Notes: generated by a model from the sequence alone, not told the origin. A DNA stretch of 64,000 nucleotides from Anaerotignum propionicum (GCF_024461735.1 NZ_JANGAD010000008.1:108571-172570), one strand, 5' to 3'; counted from the stretch's first letter, positions 1 to 9,814 are shown. Numbers and translations are program-made.

Positions 1-1172
1 TCACCCCAGATTTCCGCCTTGTCCTTTTCCTCAAAAACAATTTTTCGGTTTACTTCAAGAACCTCCAGCTCTTTCACAACTTCCCCTGCAATTTCATTTA
101 AAGATATCAGCTTTTTTTGGACAAGCATTCGGTTCTGGTCACCCTTTGCCAAAAAAAGGAGCTTTCGTATCAATGCACTCATATGCTCCGTCTCACTTAA
201 AATGGAGTCTATTGCTTCTTGCAAAATAACAGGATCACTTTTTCCCCAACGATTAATCAGGTTTGCATACCCCTGAATAACAGAAATCGGTGTTCTTAAT
301 TCATGAGATGCATCTGAAATAAATTGATTTTGCCGCTGAAAAGAGCTTTCCAAACGATCTATCATAGAATTAAAGGTTACTGTTAACTCTTTCATCTCAT
401 CATCAGGACCATCTGTATCAATACGTTGACTCAAATCCTCAATGGTTATGCGCTCCGCCGCCGCACGAATTGCCTCTACAGGGCGCAGCATACGCTGACT
501 GATATACCAACCAATCAAAAATGCACATAGTATACCAATAAAGTTTACTGTTGCCAGCTTGCCAATAAAGCCACGAATAAAGTTTGAATTAATTCCAATC
601 AGCTTATAGGCTTCCACACGATACTGCCCACCCTGTGCTGGAATAATAGTGGAAATCAGCATAATTTGCTGTCTATTATTATTTTCTAAAATGTACTCAG
701 TACAATTCTCCACTTTTTCTTTTTGAGCGCTGATTTTGAATCCATCCTGCGCCAAAGTCTGCTGACCATGCCCCATTAATTCATCCTTGTTTGTAAAAAT
801 CCCCTCAGGAGTAGGAAAATTAGACTCTCTCAACTGCATCAATAAGGGTTCTTCACCGAAATGACTAAAATAATACATATTCTGATATTGGGAATAAACA
901 TTGACCTCAACATATTTATTATCCAATAAATCCCGAAGGGTATCATTATTCAAGCTCTTTCCCTGTTGGAGATACGCCTCAATATTGGAAATCGTCAGCG
1001 TAAGCTCTCTCCTGATAATATGTTGCTGAATTCCGGGTATATTTATGGTCATAAAAAAACTGATAACTAAAATAGAAAAGGTAAAAATCCCACTATAGAG
1101 GAACGTAATTTTTCTGGCAATTGCCATATGGCGTATACCCCAAAAAAAGGATTGCTTATTCTTCCTTGACAT
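1..1172 (-). CDS. Sensor histidine kinase, partial (3' end outside window)
   Basis: Membrane sensor kinase of a two-component system; about 390 codons are visible and the catalytic ATPase domain lies beyond the left edge. My translation shows a membrane segment at about residues 22-43, an extracytoplasmic sensor region of about 160 residues, a second membrane segment at about 203-225, a HAMP linker and a HisKA dimerisation helix with the motif DASHELRTP, where His290 is the expected autophosphorylation site. The start ATG lies inside the end of the response regulator gene (17-bp overlap), so the two are translationally coupled. The signal sensed cannot be told from sequence. Confidence 0.9.
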   Translation of the reverse strand, partial: MSRKNKQSFFWGIRHMAIARKITFLYSGIFTFSILVISFFMTINIPGIQQHIIRRELTLTISNIEAYLQQGKSLNNDTLRDLLDNKYVEVNVYSQYQNMYYFSHFGEEPLLMQLRESNFPTPEGIFTNKDELMGHGQQTLAQDGFKISAQKEKVENCTEYILENNNRQQIMLISTIIPAQGGQYRVEAYKLIGINSNFIRGFIGKLATVNFIGILCAFLIGWYISQRMLRPVEAIRAAAERITIEDLSQRIDTDGPDDEMKELTVTFNSMIDRLESSFQRQNQFISDASHELRTPISVIQGYANLINRWGKSDPVILQEAIDSILSETEHMSALIRKLLFLAKGDQNRMLVQKKLISLNEIAGEVVKELEVLEVNRKIVFEEKDKAEIWG

Positions 1173-1839
1173 AATACCCTACCCCTCGTATGGTATGAAT
1201 AAACTTTTTCTGAAAAGCTTCATCTATTTTTGCTCTTAAATAGCGTACGTAAACATCCACTACATTTGTTTCACCAATATAGCTGTAGCCCCATACTTCA
1301 TTTAAGATTTGTTCTCTGGTTAAAACAATATTTTTATTTTGTACTAAATACAAAAGAAGTTCATATTCCTTCTTGGTCAGTTCAACCACTTCTCCACCAA
1401 CGGTGACCAAGCGCTTCTCCGTATCAATTTCTAAATCCTGCACCTGCAAAAGAACTTTTTTTGACATCTTATCTTCGCAGTGCTTAAATGCAACACGCAT
1501 TCTTGCCAACAGCTCCTCAATGGCAAAGGGCTTTGTCAAATAATCGTCAGCACCGCTATCTAGCCCTGCAACCTTGTCAATCACCTCATCCTTAGCGGTA
1601 AGCATAATAATGGGTACATTGGAATTCTTGCGAACTCTACGGCAAATTTCTATTCCTGTCAGTCCGGGCAGCATAAGATCCAAAAGAATCATATCAAAAT
1701 TCCCTTCGCTAATCAAAGATATACCCTCTCGGCCATCGTGACATACCGTTACTTCATAACCCTCATATCTTAACTCTAGCTCAACAAAACGTGCTAGTTT
1801 AACCTCATCTTCAATTAATAGAATCTTCTTTTGCATCAT
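1156..1839 (-). CDS. OmpR/PhoB-family response regulator
   Basis: DNA-binding response regulator paired with the overlapping histidine kinase. The N-terminal receiver domain has the acidic pair E10/D11, phosphoacceptor D54 (in ILLDLMLPG), T81 and K103. The C-terminal winged helix (about residues 130-225) ends in the typical RGVGYYV motif. Length is 227 residues, normal for the family. I chose the ATG at 1839 rather than the upstream in-frame start because AAAGGAGA sits at correct spacing before it and because the receiver domain begins immediately. Confidence 0.93.
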   Translation of the reverse strand: MMQKKILLIEDEVKLARFVELELRYEGYEVTVCHDGREGISLISEGNFDMILLDLMLPGLTGIEICRRVRKNSNVPIIMLTAKDEVIDKVAGLDSGADDYLTKPFAIEELLARMRVAFKHCEDKMSKKVLLQVQDLEIDTEKRLVTVGGEVVELTKKEYELLLYLVQNKNIVLTREQILNEVWGYSYIGETNVVDVYVRYLRAKIDEAFQKKFIHTIRGVGYYVKEE

Positions 1840-1864
1840 GATTCTGTTCTCCTTTACATAATTT

Positions 1865-1879
1865 TGGTATATTATACCA
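1865..1879 (-). promoter_or_regulatory. Extended -10 promoter within a palindrome, response regulator-kinase operon
   Basis: On the minus strand TGGTATAATATACCA holds a TATAAT with an upstream TG (extended -10) and is itself an almost perfect palindrome. It lies about 25 bp upstream of the response regulator start. The palindrome could be an operator (possibly autoregulation), which is inference. No well-spaced -35 box was seen. Confidence 0.4.
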
Positions 1880-2233
1880 TAAAATACAAAAAATAAGTAA
1901 AAAAATGTCAATAAAAGTTGTTTTCTTTTTGAAACTCTTTTTAATTATAACGTTTTCATTCCACTAAAACCATCAATCTACTCTATTTTCTGTTTAATAC
2001 AAATAGATTATCCCTTTTTATTTTTATTTACATTTCCTATATAAAATATAAATGCTCTTTCAATCTATCAAAGTTGCTTGTGTCAATAAGAATGAGCATC
2101 ATCGTTAAGCTTATTATCCTTTCCCATCTTCATACGTAAAAAGTATACCTTTATGCAGTTAAAAGCATATTGTCTTATGATTAAAAAGTAATTAAAAATT
2201 GAAATCCATTGTTTTTTTCTGTCGTTTTTTCCA
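1880..2233. other. AT-rich spacer between divergent units, no gene seen
   Basis: This is the AT-rich stretch between the minus-strand two-component operon and the plus-strand lipoprotein. Apart from the promoters listed at either end I see no RNA motif and no convincing ORF. Confidence 0.5.
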
Positions 2234-2262
2234 TTGCGGCTGAAACAGTTTTTCTGTATAAT
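2234..2262 (+). promoter_or_regulatory. Putative sigma-A promoter for the thioredoxin-like lipoprotein
   Basis: TTGCGG, 17-bp spacer, TATAAT, with TG just before the -10. It lies about 215 bp upstream of the lipoprotein start, so the 5' leader would be long (about 210 nt); no recognised riboswitch was found in that leader. Confidence 0.45.
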
Positions 2263-2477
2263 GGTGTGGCATGTTTAACGCAGGCATTGAACGAATTCTA
2301 ATCGTCACCGTTTAAATTTTATAAATAACGGACAGCCTTATGAAATGGGATGGATGATTGGTTTTAAAAGCCTGCCATATATAAAATCGGCTTTTTCCTT
2401 TTGCCGGTTCAATCAAAACACAATAGAAATAAAACAAGTAGTTTCGTTTTATTTTATATCTTTTAGGAGGAATCAAA

Positions 2478-3521
2478 ATGAGAAAACAACTGGCACTTTT
2501 CCTGACGCTTATCTTATCCATTGGTATTTTAGGCGGTTGTGGAAAAAAAGAATCTGCTCCCCCGGAAAATGGGAGCGAAGAGAAGAAAACAGACTACCGC
2601 TTTGAACAATGCGGCTTGGCATATAGCCTTCCAAAAGAATGGCTTGAGCGCAAAAACGTAAATCTAATTCCTGTTACCTTTGTAAAACCCGACGGAGAGA
2701 TTTACGCCAAAATTGAGTATGACTTTACACCTGATGAAAATATGGATGAATTAAATAATCCTGATTCCAAAATCCCTGTGGATGAATTGATGGTTCCTGT
2801 TTTTACCCTTTTGGTTGTGAAAGAAGAAAATATAGAATCTCAAAGTGTAAAAGAAGAACTGGCTCTGTATAAAAACTGTGAAGAATTACCAAAGCAAGAG
2901 AAGTTCCGCTTTTATTATCTTACAGATTATATTGGCAGTACCCCTAGATTCTCCAATGACTCCGCTAAAACTTTTGAAACTCTGAAATCTGAATTGCCAA
3001 TGCTGCAAAAAACCATTGAAACCTTTGTACCAGATGAAACTTCCGTACAAACCCAAATTGAGGATAGTAAGGCATACCTTAATTTTATGTCTACCACTCT
3101 GTCAGGTGATCCTATTACGAGCACGGTTTTTTATGATTATGACCTAACTGTTATAAACTTCTGGGCATCCTATTGCTATCCTGATATTAATGAGCTGGCT
3201 ACCCTAGAATCCTTTTATAAGCAGCTTAAGGAAAAATACCCAAATGTTAATTTTGTCCAAGTTGTAATTGATCTGCCTGGTGAAAAAGCAGAGGCCACCG
3301 TGAAACAGGCATATGAAGAAGCTGGTGTAACTTTTACCACAATCATCCCTGACCAAGCAATGGCATCGTGGATTATCGATCATCTAAAAGGGTTGCCAAC
3401 TACCTTCTTTGTAGATAACAAAGGACGCCCTTTGGAGACAAAAATTGAAGGTGTCAAAGATTTAAAATATTATATGGAAACCACGGCAACTGCGTTGGAA
3501 AAAGCAAAAGCAGAAAGCTAA
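2478..3521 (+). CDS. Lipoprotein with C-terminal thioredoxin-like (TlpA/ResA-type) fold
   Basis: Secreted, lipid-anchored protein of 347 residues. The N-terminus is a lipoprotein signal peptide with lipobox LGGC (lipidated Cys21). The middle (about 35-190) is a domain I do not recognise. The C-terminal part (about 210-345) reads as a TlpA-like thioredoxin fold: VINFWASYCYPD, a second strand at NFVQVVIDL, and the cis-proline region GLPTTFFVDNKGRP. The usual CxxC is C233-Y-P-D236, so the resolving cysteine is missing. A classical disulfide reductase mechanism is therefore unlikely; a structural or single-Cys role is inference. AGGAGG precedes the ATG and a terminator follows directly. Confidence 0.8.
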   Translation: MRKQLALFLTLILSIGILGGCGKKESAPPENGSEEKKTDYRFEQCGLAYSLPKEWLERKNVNLIPVTFVKPDGEIYAKIEYDFTPDENMDELNNPDSKIPVDELMVPVFTLLVVKEENIESQSVKEELALYKNCEELPKQEKFRFYYLTDYIGSTPRFSNDSAKTFETLKSELPMLQKTIETFVPDETSVQTQIEDSKAYLNFMSTTLSGDPITSTVFYDYDLTVINFWASYCYPDINELATLESFYKQLKEKYPNVNFVQVVIDLPGEKAEATVKQAYEEAGVTFTTIIPDQAMASWIIDHLKGLPTTFFVDNKGRPLETKIEGVKDLKYYMETTATALEKAKAES

Positions 3522-3537
3522 AAATTTCCCTTTCATT

Positions 3538-3571
3538 AAGAACGCATTTTATTGGTGCGTTCTTTTTTTTT
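3538..3571 (+). terminator. Rho-independent terminator after the lipoprotein
   Basis: A 9-bp stem AAGAACGCA/TGCGTTCTT is followed by a run of T residues. Confidence 0.85.
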
Positions 3572-3606
3572 GGATTCCAGCATAAACTATTAGCGGAGGT
3601 GGGCCG

Positions 3607-4893
3607 ATGACAATCCATGTAGTAAGTGCCGGTGACACAATTTATTCGATCGCAGAGAAATATAACGTAAGTGCAAGGCTGATTATGGAGAATAACGGAA
3701 TAACCAATCCGAACCTATTAACTTTGGGGCAAGCCCTTCTGATTTTAGAACCAGATGTAACCTATCAGGTACAGCCGGGAGATAGCATCTTTCTCATTGC
3801 ACAAAGGTTTGGTGTTTCGCCAAACGTGCTGTTGCAAAACAACCCACAGCTTGCCATAACAGACACAATTTATCCGGGTCAGACCATAATCATCTCGTTC
3901 AAGGAACCCCCTCAAGAGGAATATCTGGTAAATGGGTATGCGTATCCCTACATTGATGAGACTTTATTGAATCAAACCGTTCCTTATTTGTCGTTTCTCT
4001 CTGTTTTCTCCTATGGGTTTCATGCCAACGGTGAATTGATCCCTCCCGATGATATGAACTTAATTTTGGCCGCAAGAGCCTTTGGCGCAGCACCGATTTT
4101 AGTTTTGACTCCTTTAGATGAAAACGGAAAATTCAGCAATAAACTCATATCCGAAATGGTAAATAACCCAGAAGCAAGGGCAAATCTTATCTATAATCTT
4201 ATGGTTGTTATGGGGCAAAAATCCTATTTCGGCATAGATGTAGATTTCGAGTTTGTGCTGCCCACAGATAAAGAGGCCTTTATTACCTTTCTTTCTGAAT
4301 TGCAAACGGCCATGAATGAAGTAGGATTTCGTGTTTTTGTTGCCCTTGCACCAAAAACCTCCTCAACACAACCAGGACTACTTTATGCCGCCCATGATTA
4401 CAAACGAATCGGAGAAATTGCAAATTATGTATTGTTGATGACCTACGAGTGGGGCTATGCCTACGGACCTCCCATGGCTGTAGCTCCATTAAATAAAGTG
4501 AAAGAGGTCTTAGATTATGCCGTTCAGGAGATTCCTCCGGAAAAAATCATCATGGGAATCCCCAATTATGGCTATGACTGGACACTGCCATTTACCATGG
4601 GCGAAGGCAGAGCATTAACCGTTGGAAATCAAGAAGCCGTGCAAATGGCTATGGATATTCGTGCAGAAATTCTCTTTGATGAGGTTGCCCAAAGTCCCTA
4701 TTTCTTTTATACCAGCGAAGACGGTAGTGCCCACGTGGTATGGTTTGAGGATGCGAGAAGTATTGACGCAAAATTACGTACTGTTAAAGAATATGGCTTT
4801 AGCGGAGTGGGTTACTGGAACCTTATGCGTCCCTTTATACAAAACTGGATGCTCATCTCCAATGTATATGATATCAATAAGTTTGGAATCTAA
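3607..4893 (+). CDS. LysM-LysM-GH18 protein, SleL/YaaH-like spore peptidoglycan hydrolase
   Basis: A 428-residue protein with two N-terminal LysM repeats (about 2-47 and 51-98) and a glycoside hydrolase family 18 domain (about 105-425). The catalytic DxxDxDxE-type motif appears as FGIDVDFEF with Glu215 as acid/base. This architecture, without a signal peptide, matches the Bacillus YaaH/SleL cortical-fragment N-acetylglucosaminidases, which are packed into spores and act during germination. That role is inferred from architecture. GGAGG lies before the ATG. A general cell-wall hydrolase of the same family is the main alternative. Confidence 0.87.
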   Translation: MTIHVVSAGDTIYSIAEKYNVSARLIMENNGITNPNLLTLGQALLILEPDVTYQVQPGDSIFLIAQRFGVSPNVLLQNNPQLAITDTIYPGQTIIISFKEPPQEEYLVNGYAYPYIDETLLNQTVPYLSFLSVFSYGFHANGELIPPDDMNLILAARAFGAAPILVLTPLDENGKFSNKLISEMVNNPEARANLIYNLMVVMGQKSYFGIDVDFEFVLPTDKEAFITFLSELQTAMNEVGFRVFVALAPKTSSTQPGLLYAAHDYKRIGEIANYVLLMTYEWGYAYGPPMAVAPLNKVKEVLDYAVQEIPPEKIIMGIPNYGYDWTLPFTMGEGRALTVGNQEAVQMAMDIRAEILFDEVAQSPYFFYTSEDGSAHVVWFEDARSIDAKLRTVKEYGFSGVGYWNLMRPFIQNWMLISNVYDINKFGI

Positions 4894-4954
4894 AGCTTAA
4901 TTACAGACAAATATCTTGTGTTGATTTGTTTGAATACCTATTTCTTAAAATAGA

Positions 4955-4985
4955 AAAAGCGGTGACCCTAAGGGTCACCGCTTTT
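4955..4985. terminator. Bidirectional terminator between convergent genes
   Basis: A 14-bp perfect stem AAAAGCGGTGACCC/GGGTCACCGCTTTT with a 3-nt loop. It lies between the plus-strand GH18 gene and the minus-strand CorC-like gene, with T-rich ends on both strands. Confidence 0.85.
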
Positions 4986-5020
4986 CATGATAGAAGTTAA
5001 AGGGAATCAATTTAAATTGA

Positions 5021-6289
5021 TTACGCTTCTTCAGGGGTATGATTAATATATACACGCAACTTAGAAATCCTATTTTTGTCCATTTCTTCCACAACAAACT
5101 TTAATCCATCGGACTCCAAAATCTCTCCACCTTCAGGGAAATTGCCTAATATCATCAGTACGTATCCGGCTATGGTATCTACCTCGTCAGATTCTAAACG
5201 GCTGCCCACCATTTTGTTAAATTCCTCCAAGCGGGTACCTCCGTCTACCACATATTCATCCTCTTTAATAACCTCTATTTCATCTTGCTCATCATCATAT
5301 TCATCAGCGATTTCGCCCATGATCTCTTCTATAATATCTTCCATTGTGGCCAAACCGGAAGTTCCACCATATTCGTCCAACACAATGGCAACAGCCAAAT
5401 GATTTTGGCGCATCTCAGAAAAAAGTTCTGCTACGGGTTTCGTCTCATAGGTAAAATAGGGCTCTCTCATATATTTGTCTGCACAAAATTCGTTTTTGTC
5501 TACAAAAAATACATCCTTAACATATAGAATCCCAACAATATCATCAATATCCTCGTCATAAACAGGGAAACGGGAAAAGCCTTCTTCGTTTACCAGCTCA
5601 ACAAATTCCTCATAACTTACATCACAAGAAACCGTTACCATATCTGTTCTTGGGGTCATAATATCTTTTGCCTTGGCATCCCCAAAGTTAAAGATATTGT
5701 TAATCATGATTCTTTCCTCTGACTCCAAAACACCCTCTTCATGGCTAACATTCACTATGGTTTTCAGTTCAGCCTCTGTAATGGTGGGAAGTTTTTCATC
5801 TGGATTATGCCCAAACAAACGGGACAACGAACTGGTCGCCGCCGACAGAACCACAACCACAGGACGCAAAACAAAAACAACCACAGAAATGATATTTACC
5901 ACAAGCAAAGCTACTTTCTCCGCCTGCTTTGCCGCAATGGTTTTGGGAGTAATTTCTCCAAAAATCAAAATAACTACCGTAATAAATGCCGTCGCAACAG
6001 TGGCACCACTGCCTGCATCCCCGTGAAACACCTGAATTGCCAAAGCAGTTGTCAAGGCGGATGCGCCATTGTTTACCAAGTTGTTGCCTACAAGGATAGA
6101 GCTAAGCAATCGATTGGGATCATCCAAAAGTTTGCTGATTTTGTCTGCGTTCTTAATCTTTTCCTCCACCATATTACGAAGGCGAATCCTACTTAATGAG
6201 GTTAACGCCGTTTCAGAGGCAGAAAAAAATGCAGAACAACAAACTAAAAAAATTAAAAGCCCTATCAGGTACGGACTGGCACCGTCCAC
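5021..6289 (-). CDS. CorC/HlyC-type (CNNM-like) membrane protein with CBS pair
   Basis: Member of the DUF21-CBS-CBS-CorC_HlyC family, linked to divalent cation (Mg2+/Co2+) transport or tolerance. The N-terminal DUF21 membrane domain carries SAFFSASETAL. A CBS pair follows (TPRTDMVTVSCD and VAIVLDEYGGTSGLAT regions), then a C-terminal acidic CorC_HlyC domain. Length about 422 residues is normal. The start is uncertain: a GTG at 6289 has GGAG about 10 nt upstream and opens directly into DUF21; an in-frame GTG at 6319 would add 10 residues. It lies downstream of the ABC-F gene with a gap of about 100 bp. Confidence 0.88.
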   Translation of the reverse strand: MDGASPYLIGLLIFLVCCSAFFSASETALTSLSRIRLRNMVEEKIKNADKISKLLDDPNRLLSSILVGNNLVNNGASALTTALAIQVFHGDAGSGATVATAFITVVILIFGEITPKTIAAKQAEKVALLVVNIISVVVFVLRPVVVVLSAATSSLSRLFGHNPDEKLPTITEAELKTIVNVSHEEGVLESEERIMINNIFNFGDAKAKDIMTPRTDMVTVSCDVSYEEFVELVNEEGFSRFPVYDEDIDDIVGILYVKDVFFVDKNEFCADKYMREPYFTYETKPVAELFSEMRQNHLAVAIVLDEYGGTSGLATMEDIIEEIMGEIADEYDDEQDEIEVIKEDEYVVDGGTRLEEFNKMVGSRLESDEVDTIAGYVLMILGNFPEGGEILESDGLKFVVEEMDKNRISKLRVYINHTPEEA

Positions 6290-6385
6290 TAAAATCACTC
6301 TCCATTTCAAAACAATCACATATTATCATATTTTTATTACTCAAAATACCACAAAACCCATCTGGCGTCCAGAGAAAAATATCGT

Positions 6386-8293
6386 TCAGCCTCGCTCACC
6401 ACGATTTTTCTCTATTTCCTCAGCCAATTCTGTCAGTTCCATCCAGCGCTCCATTCGGCTTTCCAATTTAAGCTCCAACTCTTCTTTTTCCAGCGACAAC
6501 CTTTGCAGCTCTGTATAATCTGTGGTACAGCCTTCCATTACTTTGTTCATTAACCATATTTTTTCTTCTATTTTTGCTATTTCTACCCCTATGGTATCAT
6601 ATTCACGTTGGTCTTTATAGCTCATTTTTGTAACTGGACTTTTTTCCTTTACGGCTTCTACTTTGTGAGGTCTAGTCACCTCCACTGTGTCGGGTTCTTC
6701 TTTTTCTTTCGCTGCCTTAAAATCAGAATAGCCACCTTCATATTGCTTAATTCTTCCATCTCCAAGGAAGGCGAAAATACGATTCACTGTTTTATCCAAA
6801 AAATATCTATCATGGGATACAGCAATAACCGCACCTTGAAAATCTTGTAAATATTCTTCTAAAATCATCAAAGTTTCCAAATCCAAATCATTGGTTGGTT
6901 CATCTAAAAAAAGAATATTAGGTGCTCCCATTAAAACCCTTGCCAAATAAAGTCTTCTTTTTTCACCACCAGAAAGCATGGAAATGGGACCTCTTTGCAT
7001 ATCCGCAGGGAATAAAAATTTTTCAAGCATTTGAGACGCACTTATTCTTCCATCTCCTGTCTGGATATACTCCGCCACCTCACGAATATAATCCAAAACC
7101 TTCATGGTCTCGTCCATACCATCATTCTCTTGAGAGAAAATTCCGATTTTCACAGTCTCCCCTCTCTCAATCATGCCACTGTCCGGCTGCAGTTTCCCTA
7201 TCATCATCTTCAATAGTGTAGTTTTACCACACCCGTTGTCTCCCGTGATACCAATGCGGTCATCCCTTAAGACTATATAGCTAAAATCCTTTATATAAAA
7301 CTTATCATCGTAAGCCTTTGAAATATTTTTTAATTCTATGGTCTTTTTCCCTAGGCGGCTGCCAATAGATGATAGGGCAACGTTCTGCTTTTCCTCTGGT
7401 GCCTTTATGGCAGATACTTCATCAAAACGTTGTAATCTTGCTTTTTGCTTTGTTGATCTTGCTTGGGCCCCACGGCGTACCCATTCCAGCTCACTGCGCA
7501 AAAAGTTTTGACGCTTTCGCTCTCCTGCGGCTTCAAGCTCTTCCCTTTCAGCTTTCAGTTCTAAAAAGTTGGTATAATTACCTTGGTAGGAATAAAGCTG
7601 ACCTTTATCCAACTCAAGTGTCCGATTGGCAACTCGGTCAAGAAAATATCTATCATGGGTTACCATAAGCAGAGCTTTTGCATATTTCTCTAAATGCTTT
7701 TCTAAACACTCCACTGTTTCATGGTCAATATGATTGGTTGGCTCATCTAATATCAATAGCTCCACCGGAGCGATCAAGGCTGCCGCCAACGCTACTCTTT
7801 TCTTTTGTCCTCCCGAAAGGGTATCTACCTTTTGCCCAAAATCTACAATCCCAAGGCGGGTCAAAATATTCTTGGCTTCACTTTCCAAAGACCATGCCTC
7901 AGCCTTATCCATTTCCTCTGTCAGCCTTGCGGATAATGCCGCCATATTTTTATCCTGAGGGTTTGCATTCAACTGCTCCAAAGTCTCCTCATATTCTCTG
8001 ACCAAGGAAAGCTTTGGATTCTCCCCCGCAAAAACATGCTGTAGTATAGTAGTTCCCTCCATAAATTCAGGATTCTGAGAAAGATATGCAATTCTCATTC
8101 CATTCATGGTAATCACTTCACCGCTATCTGCGTGTCCAACACCAGCTACGATTTTTAATAATGTGGATTTTCCAGCACCGTTGACACCTATAACACCAAT
8201 TTTATCCCCTTCATGGATACTAAATGAAATATCATCAAAAATAACCCTTGTTCCGTAGCTTTTACGAATGTGCTCTGCAGTCAATAAAACCAT
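6386..8293 (-). CDS. ABC-F family ATPase (Uup/YdiF-like)
   Basis: Soluble protein with two ABC cassettes and no membrane segment, typical of ribosome-associated ABC-F proteins that act on stalled ribosomes or give antibiotic protection. Domain 1 has Walker A GVNGAGKST, signature LSGGQKKR and Walker B LLILDEPTNHID. Domain 2 has GDNGCGKTT, LSGGEKRR and ILFLDEPTNDLD. A charged C-terminal coiled coil (about 570-630) matches Uup-type members. I start at the ATG at 8293 because GGAGGAAG precedes it; the 18 upstream in-frame codons lack family sequence. 635 residues. Whether it is housekeeping or gives drug resistance cannot be read from sequence. Confidence 0.93.
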   Translation of the reverse strand: MVLLTAEHIRKSYGTRVIFDDISFSIHEGDKIGVIGVNGAGKSTLLKIVAGVGHADSGEVITMNGMRIAYLSQNPEFMEGTTILQHVFAGENPKLSLVREYEETLEQLNANPQDKNMAALSARLTEEMDKAEAWSLESEAKNILTRLGIVDFGQKVDTLSGGQKKRVALAAALIAPVELLILDEPTNHIDHETVECLEKHLEKYAKALLMVTHDRYFLDRVANRTLELDKGQLYSYQGNYTNFLELKAEREELEAAGERKRQNFLRSELEWVRRGAQARSTKQKARLQRFDEVSAIKAPEEKQNVALSSIGSRLGKKTIELKNISKAYDDKFYIKDFSYIVLRDDRIGITGDNGCGKTTLLKMMIGKLQPDSGMIERGETVKIGIFSQENDGMDETMKVLDYIREVAEYIQTGDGRISASQMLEKFLFPADMQRGPISMLSGGEKRRLYLARVLMGAPNILFLDEPTNDLDLETLMILEEYLQDFQGAVIAVSHDRYFLDKTVNRIFAFLGDGRIKQYEGGYSDFKAAKEKEEPDTVEVTRPHKVEAVKEKSPVTKMSYKDQREYDTIGVEIAKIEEKIWLMNKVMEGCTTDYTELQRLSLEKEELELKLESRMERWMELTELAEEIEKNRGERG

Positions 8294-8511
8294 TTTGCTT
8301 CCTCCAATATGTAAACCTCTGTCATAACTCCAGAGGCAAAAGTTCAACGTCTCCCGTATCTAGGATGCTAAAATTCTAAGAGATATTCTCAAAATTCATT
8401 TCATAATGGCTTTGCACCTAAAAGAGAATTTCTTCTCCTTTGTGATTCCACTTGAAAACCAGGGTTTTCGAGCATTCCTAAAAGTATCACATTATTTCAT
8501 AGAAAAAATCA

Positions 8512-9417
8512 TTAATCCTCTTTCTTATCCTCATTCTCCATAGCATTCCCGCCCTCCGTAGATTTGAGAACAAGCTTTTCCTGTCGTCCCTTCCATACCA
8601 AAAAAGCTGCCGCCGCAACAATAAATATTGCAGATAGCACCTGAGAAACGGCAAACCCGCCCCATTGCAGCTGATCCGTTCGCAAACCTTCAATCCACAC
8701 TCTGCCTAAACCATAGCCAAGGAAGTATAATCCAGCTATTTCACCGTGAAACTTCTTCCTGCGGCTCATAAAAATCAAAAGGGCTAACACTCCTAAATTC
8801 CATAATGATTCATACAAAAACGTTGGATGTACCTGAATATATTCAACGCCATTGACCATTTGTAATTGGCTCAATGTGTTATCTGAAATATCTCCAAGGC
8901 GTACCTGAGAAAGCTGATAACGCATAGCAAATAAATTGTTTGTGAAATCACCAAAGGCCTCACGGTTGAAAAAATTCCCCCAACGCCCCAATACCTGCCC
9001 TAAAACCAAACTTGGGGCAGCAGTGTCCGCCAACTGCCAAAAATTTATTTTTTTTATTTTAGAATATACTAACGCTGTTAATACGCCACCGATAACTCCA
9101 CCGTAAATGGCAAGACCGCCCTCTCGTGTAGCAAAAATCTTTAAGGGATTATCCTTGTAGGTATCCCAAGAAAATGCAACATAATATAATCTGGCACAAA
9201 TAATAGCAAAAACCAATGCATAAAGGGCAAAATCCAAATAGGTATCAGGATCCTGGCCTGTTCTTTTCGCTTCATGCATGGCAAGCAATAGTCCTAATAA
9301 AACCGCTGTGCCAATAAATATTCCGTACCAGTAAACTTCTTTTCCGAAAATTGTAAACGCAACTCTGTTTAAATGATTTATTTCTATTCCCAAATGAGGG
9401 AACCATATTTCAGGCAT
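8512..9417 (-). CDS. lgt: Prolipoprotein diacylglyceryl transferase
   Basis: Integral membrane enzyme that moves a diacylglyceryl group from phosphatidylglycerol onto the lipobox cysteine of prolipoproteins. It should process the two lipoproteins in this window. The 301-residue protein has about seven membrane segments and the Lgt signature GRWGNFFNREAFG, where the Arg/Asn/Glu cluster is characteristic. IFATREGGLAIYGG and a C-terminal GxxFLGYGLGRVWIEGLR segment are also typical. AGGTAGG-like sequence precedes the ATG. It stands alone. Confidence 0.97.
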   Translation of the reverse strand: MPEIWFPHLGIEINHLNRVAFTIFGKEVYWYGIFIGTAVLLGLLLAMHEAKRTGQDPDTYLDFALYALVFAIICARLYYVAFSWDTYKDNPLKIFATREGGLAIYGGVIGGVLTALVYSKIKKINFWQLADTAAPSLVLGQVLGRWGNFFNREAFGDFTNNLFAMRYQLSQVRLGDISDNTLSQLQMVNGVEYIQVHPTFLYESLWNLGVLALLIFMSRRKKFHGEIAGLYFLGYGLGRVWIEGLRTDQLQWGGFAVSQVLSAIFIVAAAAFLVWKGRQEKLVLKSTEGGNAMENEDKKED

Positions 9418-9700
9418 AAGCCAACCTACCTTTCATCAATACATAAAAATATAACAACACCTATTATATCATTGTAACCATTTTTGCTTAGTCTTATAGT
9501 ACAGATAAGCAAGGGTTTAAAAATGAGAAACTTAAATAATAATTTATCAGCATAATATTACTTATTGACCCATTTAGAAAAAATAATACCACATCGAGAC
9601 CCGTAACTCAATGAATTCTTTCATAAAAGCTGATATCCCGCCTAAAATGCAATCACGCATAAATTAATTTAATTTATATGTAGTTCATGATAAATACATA
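9418..9700. other. Spacer upstream of lgt, no gene seen
   Basis: AT-rich DNA between lgt and the terminator of the M16 peptidase operon. I found no convincing ORF or RNA motif. The lgt promoter must lie here but no well-spaced box pair stood out. Confidence 0.4.
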
Positions 9701-9732
9701 TAAAAAACACAGAAGCCTTTAAGGCCTCTGTG
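9701..9732 (-). terminator. Terminator of the M16 peptidase operon
   Basis: On the minus strand a 10-bp stem with one mismatch (CACAGAGGCC/GGCTTCTGTG) is followed by a T6 run. It lies about 85 bp downstream of the yfmH-like stop codon. Confidence 0.75.
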
Positions 9733-9814
9733 CTTAGGGTATGGAAAATACCCTTATCAAAATCGTAAGTTCAAGCCTTTTTACGTTAGAAACAAAGGGT
9801 AAGTCTGAATCACC

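Noticed and set aside
2345..2605. 86-codon plus-strand ORF overlapping the lipoprotein start
   Set aside because: It overlaps the signal peptide region out of frame and lacks an RBS.
4955..4985. Possible attachment site because of a long perfect inverted repeat
   Set aside because: It lies between convergent gene ends with T-rich flanks and is explained as a bidirectional terminator; no integrase or mobile gene nearby.
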